The position numbers and the translations under genes are program-made. A stretch of 64,000 nucleotides of DNA from GCA-2725625 sp964574215 (GTDB lineage Bacteria > Pseudomonadota > Alphaproteobacteria > Rhodospirillales > UBA2165): positions 124,001 through 188,000 of the forward strand of contig CAZNLR010000002.1 in assembly GCA_964574215.1 (NCBI GenBank), in the 5' to 3' direction. The notes beneath the pieces are model-generated. The model made no database searches, was not told the origin of the DNA, and saw nothing but the letters and a program-made list of their open reading frames with translations. Within the stretch, counting starts at the first letter, position 1, and the number at the start of each line of letters is the position of its first letter. This document shows positions 25,650-33,461 of this stretch, piece by piece.

Positions 25650-26813
25650 ATGGAGATTTCAAAGGGTGCAATAAACGGGACTTTAAATGCCGGCGAGATA
25701 GCGATGCTCGGCCGGGAGGAACCGTTGCGCCTCGACTGCGGGGTCGAATTTGCCAATTTCGATGTGGCCTACCAAACCTATGGACAACTAAACAACGACA
25801 AATCCAACGCTGTTTTGGTCTGCCACGCCTTGACCGGGGATCAATTTGTGGCGGAAAACCACCCGGTGACCGGTAAACCGGGTTGGTGGGAAACCGTTAT
25901 CGGGCCGGGTAAGTTGCTGGATACTAATCGGTTTTTCATTATCTGTTCCAATATTCTGGGTGGCTGTATGGGGACCATTGGGCCCAAGGAGATAAATCCG
26001 GATACGGACCGGCCATGGGGATTGGATTTTCCGGTAATCACCATTGCCGACATGGTGCGGGCCCAGGCGCTGCTGTTGGATCATTTGGGTATCGAGCGTC
26101 TGTTTTGTGTGCTTGGCGGCTCCATGGGCGGCATGCAGGTCTTGGAATGGGCAGCGGCCTATCCGGAGCGGGTGTTTTCCGCCGTACCCATCGCCACCGC
26201 GGCCCATCACTCGGCGCAGAACATCGCCTTCCATGAAGTCGGCCGTCAAGCCATTATGGCGGACCCCGAATGGCAGGGCGGCGCTTATTTGAACCAGGAC
26301 AGTTCACCCCATCGCGGCCTGGCTATTGCACGCATGGTGGCTCACATTACCTACCTGTCCGAACCGTCCCTGCATCGGAAATTCGGGCGGAAACTTCAGG
26401 ACCGTGACGCCATCTCCTTCGGGTTCGATGCGGATTTTCAGGTGGAAAGCTATTTGCGTCATCAGGGCAGCACCTTTGTCGACCGGTTCGATGCCAATTC
26501 CTATCTCTACATTACCCGGGCGATGGATTATTTCGATCTGGCCGAGCGTCATGGCGGCGGTAAACTGGCGGAGGCGTTCCGAGGCACCGATACGCGGTTC
26601 TGCATCATATCCTTCACCAGCGATTGGCTCTATCCCACGTCGGAAAACCGGCGCATCGTTCACGCCCTTAACGCGGTGGCGGCCAATGTCAGTTTTGCTG
26701 AAATCGAATCCGACAATGGTCACGATGCCTTCTTGCTGGATGAACCGGAATTTTGGAACGTGTTGTCGGGATTTATCGAGGGAGCGGCGGACCGTTATGG
26801 CCTTAAACGCTGA
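25650..26813 (+). CDS. metX: Homoserine O-acetyltransferase
   Basis: Acetylates homoserine in methionine synthesis. Alpha/beta hydrolase fold with [12 protein letters not shown], the nucleophile elbow [13 protein letters not shown] (Ser), the Asp region [13 protein letters not shown] and the catalytic histidine in SDNGHDAFL; the family mark [13 protein letters not shown] is present. 387 aa from the ATG at 25650 ([10 protein letters not shown]). A TTG at 25641 with AAGGA just upstream is another possible start, three codons earlier. Followed by metW after 18 bp. Controlled by the SAM-II leader. Confidence 0.95.
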   Translation: MEISKGAINGTLNAGEIAMLGREEPLRLDCGVEFANFDVAYQTYGQLNNDKSNAVLVCHALTGDQFVAENHPVTGKPGWWETVIGPGKLLDTNRFFIICSNILGGCMGTIGPKEINPDTDRPWGLDFPVITIADMVRAQALLLDHLGIERLFCVLGGSMGGMQVLEWAAAYPERVFSAVPIATAAHHSAQNIAFHEVGRQAIMADPEWQGGAYLNQDSSPHRGLAIARMVAHITYLSEPSLHRKFGRKLQDRDAISFGFDADFQVESYLRHQGSTFVDRFDANSYLYITRAMDYFDLAERHGGGKLAEAFRGTDTRFCIISFTSDWLYPTSENRRIVHALNAVAANVSFAEIESDNGHDAFLLDEPEFWNVLSGFIEGAADRYGLKR

Positions 26814-26831
26814 TATTGCGGGGACACGGCG

Positions 26832-27467
26832 ATGATGATGGCCGAAAGCCAAAAAAAGGCCATTCGCGTCGATCTTCAGTTGATCGCCGATATGGTCGAG
26901 CCGGGCTGCCGTCTATTGGATATCGGCTGCGGCGACGGCGAGTTGCTGGACTACCTGCTGCATGAAAAGCAGGTGGACGGGCGCGGCATCGAACTCAGTA
27001 CTGAAGGCGTGAACGCCTGTGTCTCGACCGGACTGTCGGTTATCCAGGGGGATGCCGACACGGATTTAAACGACTATCCCGATCAGGCTTTCGACTATGT
27101 GGTGCTGAGTCAAACCCTTCAGGCGACCATGGCGCCCCGGGATGTGCTGGAGAATCTGGTGCGCATCGGCAAACACGCCATCGTCTCATTCCCCAATTTC
27201 GCCTATTGGCGGGTGCGGACACATTTATTGTTGGCCGGAAAAATGCCGCGCACCAATTCACTGCCCTATCAGTGGTACGACACGCCCAATATTCATTTCT
27301 GCACCATCAAGGACTTCGTGGCCTTGTGTAGGGAAATCGACGTAACCGTGGAGCGCAGTATGGCGCTCAATCACTTCGGCATGCCGCGGCGTATCGGTTC
27401 CAGTATGTTCCTCACCAACTGGATGGGCGAACAGGCGGTGTTTCTGCTCAAAAAAAATAATTTTTGA
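26832..27467 (+). CDS. metW: Methionine biosynthesis protein MetW
   Basis: 211 aa, class I methyltransferase fold. LLDIGCGDGELLDYL is motif I, followed by GRGIELS; YVVLSQTLQATMAPRDVL and MPRTNSLPYQWYDTPNIHFC are MetW signatures. MetW partners MetX and is needed for full homoserine acetyltransferase activity in several proteobacteria. The ATG at 26832 begins ATGATGATG, so the exact codon is ambiguous by two residues. Same transcript as metX. Confidence 0.93.
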   Translation: MMMAESQKKAIRVDLQLIADMVEPGCRLLDIGCGDGELLDYLLHEKQVDGRGIELSTEGVNACVSTGLSVIQGDADTDLNDYPDQAFDYVVLSQTLQATMAPRDVLENLVRIGKHAIVSFPNFAYWRVRTHLLLAGKMPRTNSLPYQWYDTPNIHFCTIKDFVALCREIDVTVERSMALNHFGMPRRIGSSMFLTNWMGEQAVFLLKKNNF

Positions 27468-27508
27468 GTCTCGATTGCCCCTCCCCCGGCAACTGAGGAG
27501 CAAATAAA

Positions 27509-28222
27509 CTATTCGTTCGTCACCGTAATATATTTACGGCTGCGGGCCGCCTCTAAGCCCGGGGTGGCGGCATAGATTTGTTTGCTGGCCTCGATGGAAA
27601 CCACGCCGCCGACGGCGCCGAACCAACGGGTGCCCACATTTTCCCAGGCGGGCGCCGAGGATATCAGCATGCGTGATTTGCCGGGCGGCACGAATAGGGC
27701 CGCCCGTGACGCGATGGGCGTGAACATGGAATCCCGCAACAGCCGGGTCAGTTGGGACTGTGAATAGGGCCGCCCGTAGCCGAACGGCGTCCGTTCCAAC
27801 CGGGCCCAAATGCCCCTGCGGTTGGGCACGATGACGATCAGACGGCCGCTGCCCGACAGTACCCGCCAAACCTCCCGCATCATCGGTCTGATCTGCTCGC
27901 TGAATTCCACCGTGTGGATCATAATCACCCGGTCGATGGAGTAGTCGGGCAGGGGCAGTTCCGCTTCGCCGCAAAGTAGGGTTTCGCTGGGGCCTTCGTT
28001 GGGCCAATGGAGCACGCCCTGGGAGGCCGGCATGGCGGCGACCATGCGGTTCGATTCCTGGCGGAAGGCATTCAGGTACGGCGTGGCGAACCCGAGCCCC
28101 AGGACGCTCATACCGGTAACGTCCGGCCAGACCGCGCGCAGATGGCGCCCGATCATCCGCCGCGCGACCCTGCCCAAGGGCGACGCATAAAAATCCCTTA
28201 AATCAACGACATCCAACCACAT
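27509..28222 (-). CDS. SAM-dependent methyltransferase-like protein
   Basis: 237 aa of the alphaproteobacterial family that neighbours metW and the DNA repair or glyoxalase regions. DVTGMSVLGLGFATPYLNAF is the degenerate SAM-binding loop, LPLPDYSIDRVIMIHTVEFS matches the motif II/post-motif region, and FGYGRPYSQSQLTRLLRDS closes the fold. The substrate is unknown. Convergent with metW with 41 bp between stops and no terminator hairpin seen; divergent from the cupin gene. Confidence 0.75.
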   Translation of the reverse strand: MWLDVVDLRDFYASPLGRVARRMIGRHLRAVWPDVTGMSVLGLGFATPYLNAFRQESNRMVAAMPASQGVLHWPNEGPSETLLCGEAELPLPDYSIDRVIMIHTVEFSEQIRPMMREVWRVLSGSGRLIVIVPNRRGIWARLERTPFGYGRPYSQSQLTRLLRDSMFTPIASRAALFVPPGKSRMLISSAPAWENVGTRWFGAVGGVVSIEASKQIYAATPGLEAARSRKYITVTNE

Positions 28223-28264
28223 AACAGATAGAACTTATCACACTCGCAACTGATTTCAGCAAAT

Positions 28265-28317
28265 GGTTAATTTATCGACAGTCGATTAATTAAGGAAGTT
28301 GTGAAAGTGTGTGAATA
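28265..28317. repeat. Palindromic repeat, copy 2 (partial)
   Basis: Carries the same TTAATTTATCGAC arm and a near-perfect inverted arm (one mismatch, 28267-28293), followed by GGAAGTTGTGAAAGTG, which aligns with the spacer of copy 1. The second palindromic block is missing or degenerate. Located between divergent genes. Confidence 0.75.
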
Positions 28318-28349
28318 AGGTACTGGGTACCTTGCTTGGAGGAGGGGTT

Positions 28350-28802
28350 ATGTCTGAAGATAAAACCAATTCCGCGGACGACCTAATCGCCCGGCTGGAA
28401 TTGGAGGCGCATCCAGAAGGTGGGTGTTATCGGGAAATCTACCGGGATCTACCCCAGGACGGTGGCCGGGGCGCAGCTACATCCATCTATTTTATGCTGC
28501 AGGCAGGAGAAGTCTCGGCCTGGCATCGGGTGGATGCGGTTGAAATGTGGCACCACTATGCCGGTGCGCCCTTGGCCTTGACCATCGGTGAAGAAGGCAG
28601 GGAGGTCGAAGAACACGTATTGGGGACCGATTTCAGCGGCGGCCAAAGGCCCTTTGCCGTGGTGCCGGCGGATGCCTGGCAATCGGCCCGTAGCCTTGGC
28701 GACTGGACGCTGGTGGGCTGTACCGTTGCTCCGGCTTTTTCGTTTGACGGGTTCGAGATGGCGCCGCCCGATTGGAGGCCTTCCAGTGGGAAATCCGACT
28801 GA
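28350..28802 (+). CDS. Cupin domain protein, DUF985 family
   Basis: 150-aa cupin. HPEGGCYREIYRD, ATSIYFMLQAGEVSAWHRVD and EMWHHYAGAPLALTI are the hallmarks of the DUF985 (cupin_5) family, with metal-binding histidines in WHRVD and WHHYAG. Function of the family is not established. ATG at 28350 is chosen over a GTG at 28311, because GGAGGAGGGG lies just ahead of it and the GTG falls in the palindromic repeat. The stop codon directly adjoins the convergent FGE-like gene. Confidence 0.87.
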   Translation: MSEDKTNSADDLIARLELEAHPEGGCYREIYRDLPQDGGRGAATSIYFMLQAGEVSAWHRVDAVEMWHHYAGAPLALTIGEEGREVEEHVLGTDFSGGQRPFAVVPADAWQSARSLGDWTLVGCTVAPAFSFDGFEMAPPDWRPSSGKSD

Positions 28803-29651
28803 CTATTCGATTTCGCGGAACGCCCGGAAGCCGATAAAATAGCTGAAAATGCGGATGTCGTTGCGGGCCCGCGAAGCCGAACGGGAGACTTTGGAAAGAT
28901 AATACCAGGCGCCCCCCCTTACCACCCGGCTGAGGCATTTCTTGGTGATTTTCGGTAACCCTTCTTGGGGCAGATTGTTCAGGCTGGTGCTCCAACAGTC
29001 GGAAACATGTTCCAAGACATTGCCGTGAACGTCATATAGTCCCCAGGGATTGGGCTTGAAGGAACCGACCGGTGCCGATTTAACACCCGACCATTCGGTG
29101 CCGCAGCCCCGGCAATTGGCCGCACCGGGAAGCATATCGTCACCCCACCAATATTCGGTTTTCGAGCCCGCCCGGGCGGCGTATTCCCATTCGGCTTCCG
29201 AGGGCAGGCGATAGGTATGGCCGGTTTTTTTGCTGATCCAGCCCATATACTCCCAGACGTCGTCATGGGTGACGTTCATCACCGGACGCTTACCGCGGCC
29301 CCAGTCCCGGTCGAACGGTTTTTTGGTGCAGCCGCCGTCGGCATGACAGGCGTCCCACTCGTTAAAAGTAATTTCGTATCGGCTGACCGCCAAAGGCCGG
29401 GGAATGACGACCTCGGTCACAGGCAGTTCGCGTTTTTTGCCCTTGGTGGAACCCATGCGGAACGTGCCGGCGGGAATGACGATCATCTCGGGGCAGGCAT
29501 CGCAGTCTCTGAAAATGTCACCCGGCCTCAGGCGCTTGGATTGGTCGAGACTGTTTCCGGCGACAGGTAATGTTATCGAGAATAGTCCGGCCAAAAATAC
29601 GACAGCTGAAGCGATTATCCGGATCGATCCGTAAAGGTAAAAGCGATTCAT
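28803..29651 (-). CDS. Formylglycine-generating-enzyme-like (SUMF1) secreted protein
   Basis: About 282 aa from ATG 29651, with an N-terminal signal sequence (IIASAVVFLAGLFSITLPVA). The FGE-sulfatase fold is shown by MIVIPAGTFRMGSTKGKKRE, PVTEVVIPRPLAVSRYEITFNEWDAC, YRLPSEAEWEYAARAG and NPWGLYDVHGNVLEHVSDCW, ending RVVRGGAWYYLSKVSRSASR. The Cys pair that performs formylglycine formation in true FGE is not evident in the C-terminal part, so this is probably a family member with another role. ORF extends to 29702 but the upstream start lacks a signal peptide in frame. Confidence 0.8.
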   Translation of the reverse strand: MNRFYLYGSIRIIASAVVFLAGLFSITLPVAGNSLDQSKRLRPGDIFRDCDACPEMIVIPAGTFRMGSTKGKKRELPVTEVVIPRPLAVSRYEITFNEWDACHADGGCTKKPFDRDWGRGKRPVMNVTHDDVWEYMGWISKKTGHTYRLPSEAEWEYAARAGSKTEYWWGDDMLPGAANCRGCGTEWSGVKSAPVGSFKPNPWGLYDVHGNVLEHVSDCWSTSLNNLPQEGLPKITKKCLSRVVRGGAWYYLSKVSRSASRARNDIRIFSYFIGFRAFREIE

Positions 29652-29743
29652 AAATTTGGCCCCGTTGCGGTCTGCCATAGAAATAGCACTCAACAGGGCC
29701 AAAATTAAGGCAAGTAGGCCTAATTTACAAATAGACCGATAAT

Positions 29744-30772
29744 TTAAGCGTCGACCGTCCAGGTGGGTCCGCTCCGAAGCAGCGTGTCCAAATCGGCGCC
29801 CGGCGATTTCTTAACGACATCATCGATCTGGTCATGCACCGCCCGCTCATATGTCGGCGCCGGATTGCAATAGAGAACGCCTATGGCCACCGGGAAATGG
29901 GGCGGCTGCATGTGGGCCAGCAACGTCGCCATCATTTTATTGGTCTCGTCGTGAACCAAAATATCACCGACCGGCAGGCCACCCTCGCCGACGGTGACCA
30001 CTTCCAGTTCGATCCGGCCGGGTTTCATGCGCAGGCCTTTGGAATTCTCCTTGCCGAAAAGCAGCGGTTTGCCGTGTTCGACCATCAACTGCATGTCACC
30101 GGCGATGCCTTTTTCCGTGAAGTGGTCAAAAACGCCGTCGTTATAAACCACACAGTTCTGGAAGACTTCGACGAAAGAAGCGCCTTTGTGCTCTTTGGCC
30201 CGTTTTAGAATTTCCGGCAAGACCTTGACCTGGGAATCGATCCCCCTGGCGACGAAATGGGCATCGCAACCCAGCGCGAACTCGGTCGCCGATACGGGAT
30301 TGTCGATCGACCCCGTCGGCGTCGATGGCGAGCGCGTGCCCATCCGGGACGTCGGAGAATACTGGCCCTTGGTCAGGCCGTAAATTTCGTTGTTGTGCAG
30401 GATGTATTGCAGATCGACATTGCGCCGCAATACATGCATCAAATGATTGCCGCCGATGGACAAAGCGTCGCCGTCACCGGAAATCACCCAAATGTCGAGA
30501 TCCGGATTGGCCAGTTTGGTGCCGGTGGCAACGGCGGCGGCCCTGCCGTGGATGGTATGAAAGCCGTAGGTCGACATGTAATAGGGAAAACGGGAAGCGC
30601 AGCCGATGCCCGAGATAAACACGGTTTTTTCCAATGGCGCCTGCATATCCGCCAGAGCCTTCTGCATGGACCGGACGATGGCGTAATCGCCGCAGCCCGG
30701 ACACCAGCGGACTTCCTGATCCGACGCGTAATCTTTGGGGGCAAATTTTTCGGGAGGGGTGGCGATGTTCAT
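29744..30772 (-). CDS. korB: 2-oxoacid:ferredoxin oxidoreductase beta subunit
   Basis: 342 aa, thiamine-diphosphate-binding subunit. RWCPGCGDYAIVRSMQKAL carries the Cys of the Fe-S cluster, GIGCASRFPYYMSTYGFHTIHGRA is the substrate/ThDP region and WVISGDGDALSIGGNHLMH with GDGD is the ThDP-Mg motif. KorAB type enzymes oxidise 2-oxoglutarate (or pyruvate) to the acyl-CoA with ferredoxin as electron acceptor. The start abuts the korA stop (one base between). Whether the substrate is 2-oxoglutarate is by homology. Confidence 0.9.
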   Translation of the reverse strand: MNIATPPEKFAPKDYASDQEVRWCPGCGDYAIVRSMQKALADMQAPLEKTVFISGIGCASRFPYYMSTYGFHTIHGRAAAVATGTKLANPDLDIWVISGDGDALSIGGNHLMHVLRRNVDLQYILHNNEIYGLTKGQYSPTSRMGTRSPSTPTGSIDNPVSATEFALGCDAHFVARGIDSQVKVLPEILKRAKEHKGASFVEVFQNCVVYNDGVFDHFTEKGIAGDMQLMVEHGKPLLFGKENSKGLRMKPGRIELEVVTVGEGGLPVGDILVHDETNKMMATLLAHMQPPHFPVAIGVLYCNPAPTYERAVHDQIDDVVKKSPGADLDTLLRSGPTWTVDA

Positions 30773-30773
30773 G

Positions 30774-32642
30774 TTACTTCTCCAAATATTCGCGGATGGC
30801 CTCTTCGACTTCGGAGACCTTAAACGGCTTGCCCGAGACTTTATTCAGTCCCTTGGCGTCGATTAAAAACTTATCGCGGATGACCGTGATCAGCTGACCG
30901 GTATTCATTTCCGGAATGAGGACGGTTTTGAAGTTATTCAACAGTTCCTCAAGGTTGCCCGGCATCGGCCAGATATGGCGGATGTGGATATGGGATACGC
31001 TGTGGCCGTCCGCCTGGACTTTCTGCACGGCGCGTGAAATGGGGCCAAAGGTCGATCCCCAGCCGACCACGGCAATGTCGCCGCTATCTTCGCCGCGGGC
31101 GACGTCTTGGTCCGGAATGTCCTTGGCGATGCCGTTGATTTTGGCCTTGCGGACGTCGGTCATTTTTTGATGGTTGTCGGCATCGTAGGACAGGTTGCCG
31201 GTCTCATAGGATTTTTCGATACCGCCGACCCGGTGCTCAAGGCCCGGCGTGCCGGGAACCGCCCATGTCCGGGCCAGGGATTCCTCGTCCCTGATGGAAG
31301 GATGGAACCCTTCCGGGTCCTGATGGAATTCCACCGGAAAGGCTTCGATTTCCGAGACGTCCGGAATAAGCCACGGTTCGGATGCATTGGCGAGGTAGCC
31401 GTCCATCAGCATGATGACCGGGGTCATATATTTGGTGGCGATGCGGCAGGACTCGATGGCGACGTTGAAACAATCCGCCGGCGAGCGTGCCGAAATGACG
31501 GGCAGGGGCGCGTCGCCGTTGCGGCCGTAGACCGCCTGATACAAGTCCGATTGCTCTGTCTTGGTGGGCAGGCCGGTCGACGGTCCGGCCCGTTGTACGT
31601 TGACCAGCACGAGCGGCAGTTCCACGGATATGGCCAATCCAATTGCTTCCGACTTCAAGGCGACACCCGGTCCCGAGGTCGCTGTCACGCCCAAGGTGCC
31701 GGCATAGGAGGCACCGATGGCGGCGCAGGCGGCGGCAATTTCGTCCTCGGCCTGAAAAGTGACGACCCCGAAATCCTTCATTTTGGAAAGATTATGCAAA
31801 ACGGCGGTGGCCGGTGTAATCGGATAGCCGCAGAATGTCATCGCCAGATCGGCTTTTTGCGCCCCGGCGACCAATCCCCAGGAGGTCGATTCCATGCCGG
31901 TCACGGTACGGTACAAGCCGGGTTCAATATCTGCGGGGGCAACCTTGTAAACGGTCGTCTCACCGGAAATTTCCGACGTATCACCAAATATATGACCGGC
32001 ATTTACCGCCGCGATATTAGCATCGGCGATTTCCTGGCGTTTGGCGAACTTTTGATTGAGCCAGTCGATGGTCGGCTGGCGGTCTCGGTCGTACAGCCAA
32101 TAGATCAATCCCAGCGTCCACATGTTTTTGCAGCGGGCGCCTTCTTTTTGGGTCAAGCCATGGGGTTTGACGGCTTCAAGGGTGGCTTTGGTGATGTCGA
32201 CGGCAATCACCTTGTAAGCGTCAAGGCTGCCATCCTCCAGAGGATTTTCTTCATAGCCGGCTTTCTTGAGATTGCGGTCGGTAAAGGCACCCGTGTCGGC
32301 GACGATCAAACCGCCCCGGTTGAGGTCGACCAAATTGACCTTCAGCGCCGCCGGATTGAGAACCACCAAGACGTCCGGCGCGTCGCCGGCGGTTCTGATT
32401 TCACGCGAACCGAAATGAATCTGAAATGCCGATACGCCGAAAGTCGTGCCCGCAGGGGCTCTGATTTCAGCCGGAAAATCGGGAAAGGTTGAAAGATCAT
32501 TGCCGGCCAAAGCCGTTGTCAGAGTGAATTGACCGCCGGTGATTTGAATGCCATCACCTGAATCTCCGGCAAATCGAACAACAACGTCTTCGACTTCTTC
32601 GCGGATTACTTCGTTTACCGCGACGCCTGCCGTGCCTTCCAT
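30774..32642 (-). CDS. korA: 2-oxoacid:ferredoxin oxidoreductase alpha subunit (gamma-alpha fusion)
   Basis: 622 aa. The gamma domain is fused at the N-terminus (VVVRFAGDSGDGIQITGGQF, AEIRAPAGTTFGVSAFQIHF), followed by the alpha domain with FCGYPITPATAVLH, FQAEDEIAAACAAIGASYAG and TATSGPGVALKSEAIG. Start ATG 32642 is chosen because AGGAG lies 10 bases ahead; a GTG at 32651 lacks room for a ribosome site. Forms a complex with KorB in the cytoplasm; the fused arrangement is that of the KorAB two-subunit enzymes. Confidence 0.9.
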   Translation of the reverse strand: MEGTAGVAVNEVIREEVEDVVVRFAGDSGDGIQITGGQFTLTTALAGNDLSTFPDFPAEIRAPAGTTFGVSAFQIHFGSREIRTAGDAPDVLVVLNPAALKVNLVDLNRGGLIVADTGAFTDRNLKKAGYEENPLEDGSLDAYKVIAVDITKATLEAVKPHGLTQKEGARCKNMWTLGLIYWLYDRDRQPTIDWLNQKFAKRQEIADANIAAVNAGHIFGDTSEISGETTVYKVAPADIEPGLYRTVTGMESTSWGLVAGAQKADLAMTFCGYPITPATAVLHNLSKMKDFGVVTFQAEDEIAAACAAIGASYAGTLGVTATSGPGVALKSEAIGLAISVELPLVLVNVQRAGPSTGLPTKTEQSDLYQAVYGRNGDAPLPVISARSPADCFNVAIESCRIATKYMTPVIMLMDGYLANASEPWLIPDVSEIEAFPVEFHQDPEGFHPSIRDEESLARTWAVPGTPGLEHRVGGIEKSYETGNLSYDADNHQKMTDVRKAKINGIAKDIPDQDVARGEDSGDIAVVGWGSTFGPISRAVQKVQADGHSVSHIHIRHIWPMPGNLEELLNNFKTVLIPEMNTGQLITVIRDKFLIDAKGLNKVSGKPFKVSEVEEAIREYLEK

Positions 32643-32930
32643 ACGCTTCACACTCCTAAATTATATGCCGTATGATCTATCAGGGATCTAGCCAATTAAT
32701 TTTTTGGCCCGGCTTAACTTCACAATAACGGTTCGGCGAATGAATCACCGCGGTATTCAAATTTATGTCGAAGAGATTTCATTAGCCCCAGAACCGAACG
32801 CTAAAAACGGCGATTTTAATATCATACGAGCCACTATGCGGCAAACCATCTGTGCACAAAATCATACTTTGAATTTGTATGACAAATCACGTCAATTTCG
32901 AGTGAACTGAAGAAGAAATTTTCTCAGGTT
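32643..32930. other. Intergenic stretch without a supported gene
   Basis: About 290 bp between korA and rppH, rather A+T-rich. A 68-codon frame with TTG start at 32704 lacks a ribosome site and resembles nothing known. It should hold the korA promoter, but I found no convincing hexamers or operator. Confidence 0.5.
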
Positions 32931-33446
32931 TTAGTCACTGCCTTTTTTGGCTAATAACCGAATATTTTCCTCTATAGAAGCGAATTCATCTACCACTGCC
33001 TGATAAATTTTTCTTTTAAATTCAACGGCGTATTCCGGAATATCTTCAAATGTAGTCCATTTCCAAGCGCTGAACTCGGGGTGTGCGACATCTTCCGGCG
33101 ATATTTCCGACTCATCGCCTAAAAACTTCATGGCGAACCATTTCTGGGTCTGACCCCGGTAACGCCCCCGCCAGACCTTGCCGACCAAATCGGCAGGTAG
33201 ATCATAGTTTAGCCAGCTCTTGGTCTCTCCCAGGATCTCGGCATTGGCGGTGCCGATCTCCTCTTTCAGTTCACGCAAAGCAGCATCTTTGGGCTCTTCG
33301 CCCTCATCGATGCCGCCCTGGGGCAACTGCCAGGCATCCTTCTTCATGTCTATGCGTTGTGCAACAAAGACACGGCCCCGGGCGTCAAACAGGACAATCC
33401 CGACGCAGGGACGGTAGGGTAGTCGATCTATTTCTTCTGGGGTCAT
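32931..33446 (-). CDS. rppH: RNA pyrophosphohydrolase (Nudix)
   Basis: 171 aa. Converts 5'-triphosphate RNA ends to monophosphate and so starts mRNA decay. The Nudix box is complete: GGIDEGEEPKDAALRELKEE followed by IG. N-terminal YRPCVGIVLFDARGRVFVAQRID is typical. It is the last gene of the divergent-deacetylase/ctpA/envC transcript, 15 bp after the deacetylase stop. Confidence 0.95.
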   Translation of the reverse strand: MTPEEIDRLPYRPCVGIVLFDARGRVFVAQRIDMKKDAWQLPQGGIDEGEEPKDAALRELKEEIGTANAEILGETKSWLNYDLPADLVGKVWRGRYRGQTQKWFAMKFLGDESEISPEDVAHPEFSAWKWTTFEDIPEYAVEFKRKIYQAVVDEFASIEENIRLLAKKGSD

Positions 33447-33461
33447 GGGCTTAACCGGTCG

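Noticed and set aside
31107..32492. Plus-strand frame of 461 codons opposite korA
   Set aside because: Antisense to a complete oxidoreductase subunit; composition is that of a mirrored codon frame.
32704..32910. 68-codon plus-strand frame between korA and rppH
   Set aside because: TTG start, no ribosome site, nothing recognisable.
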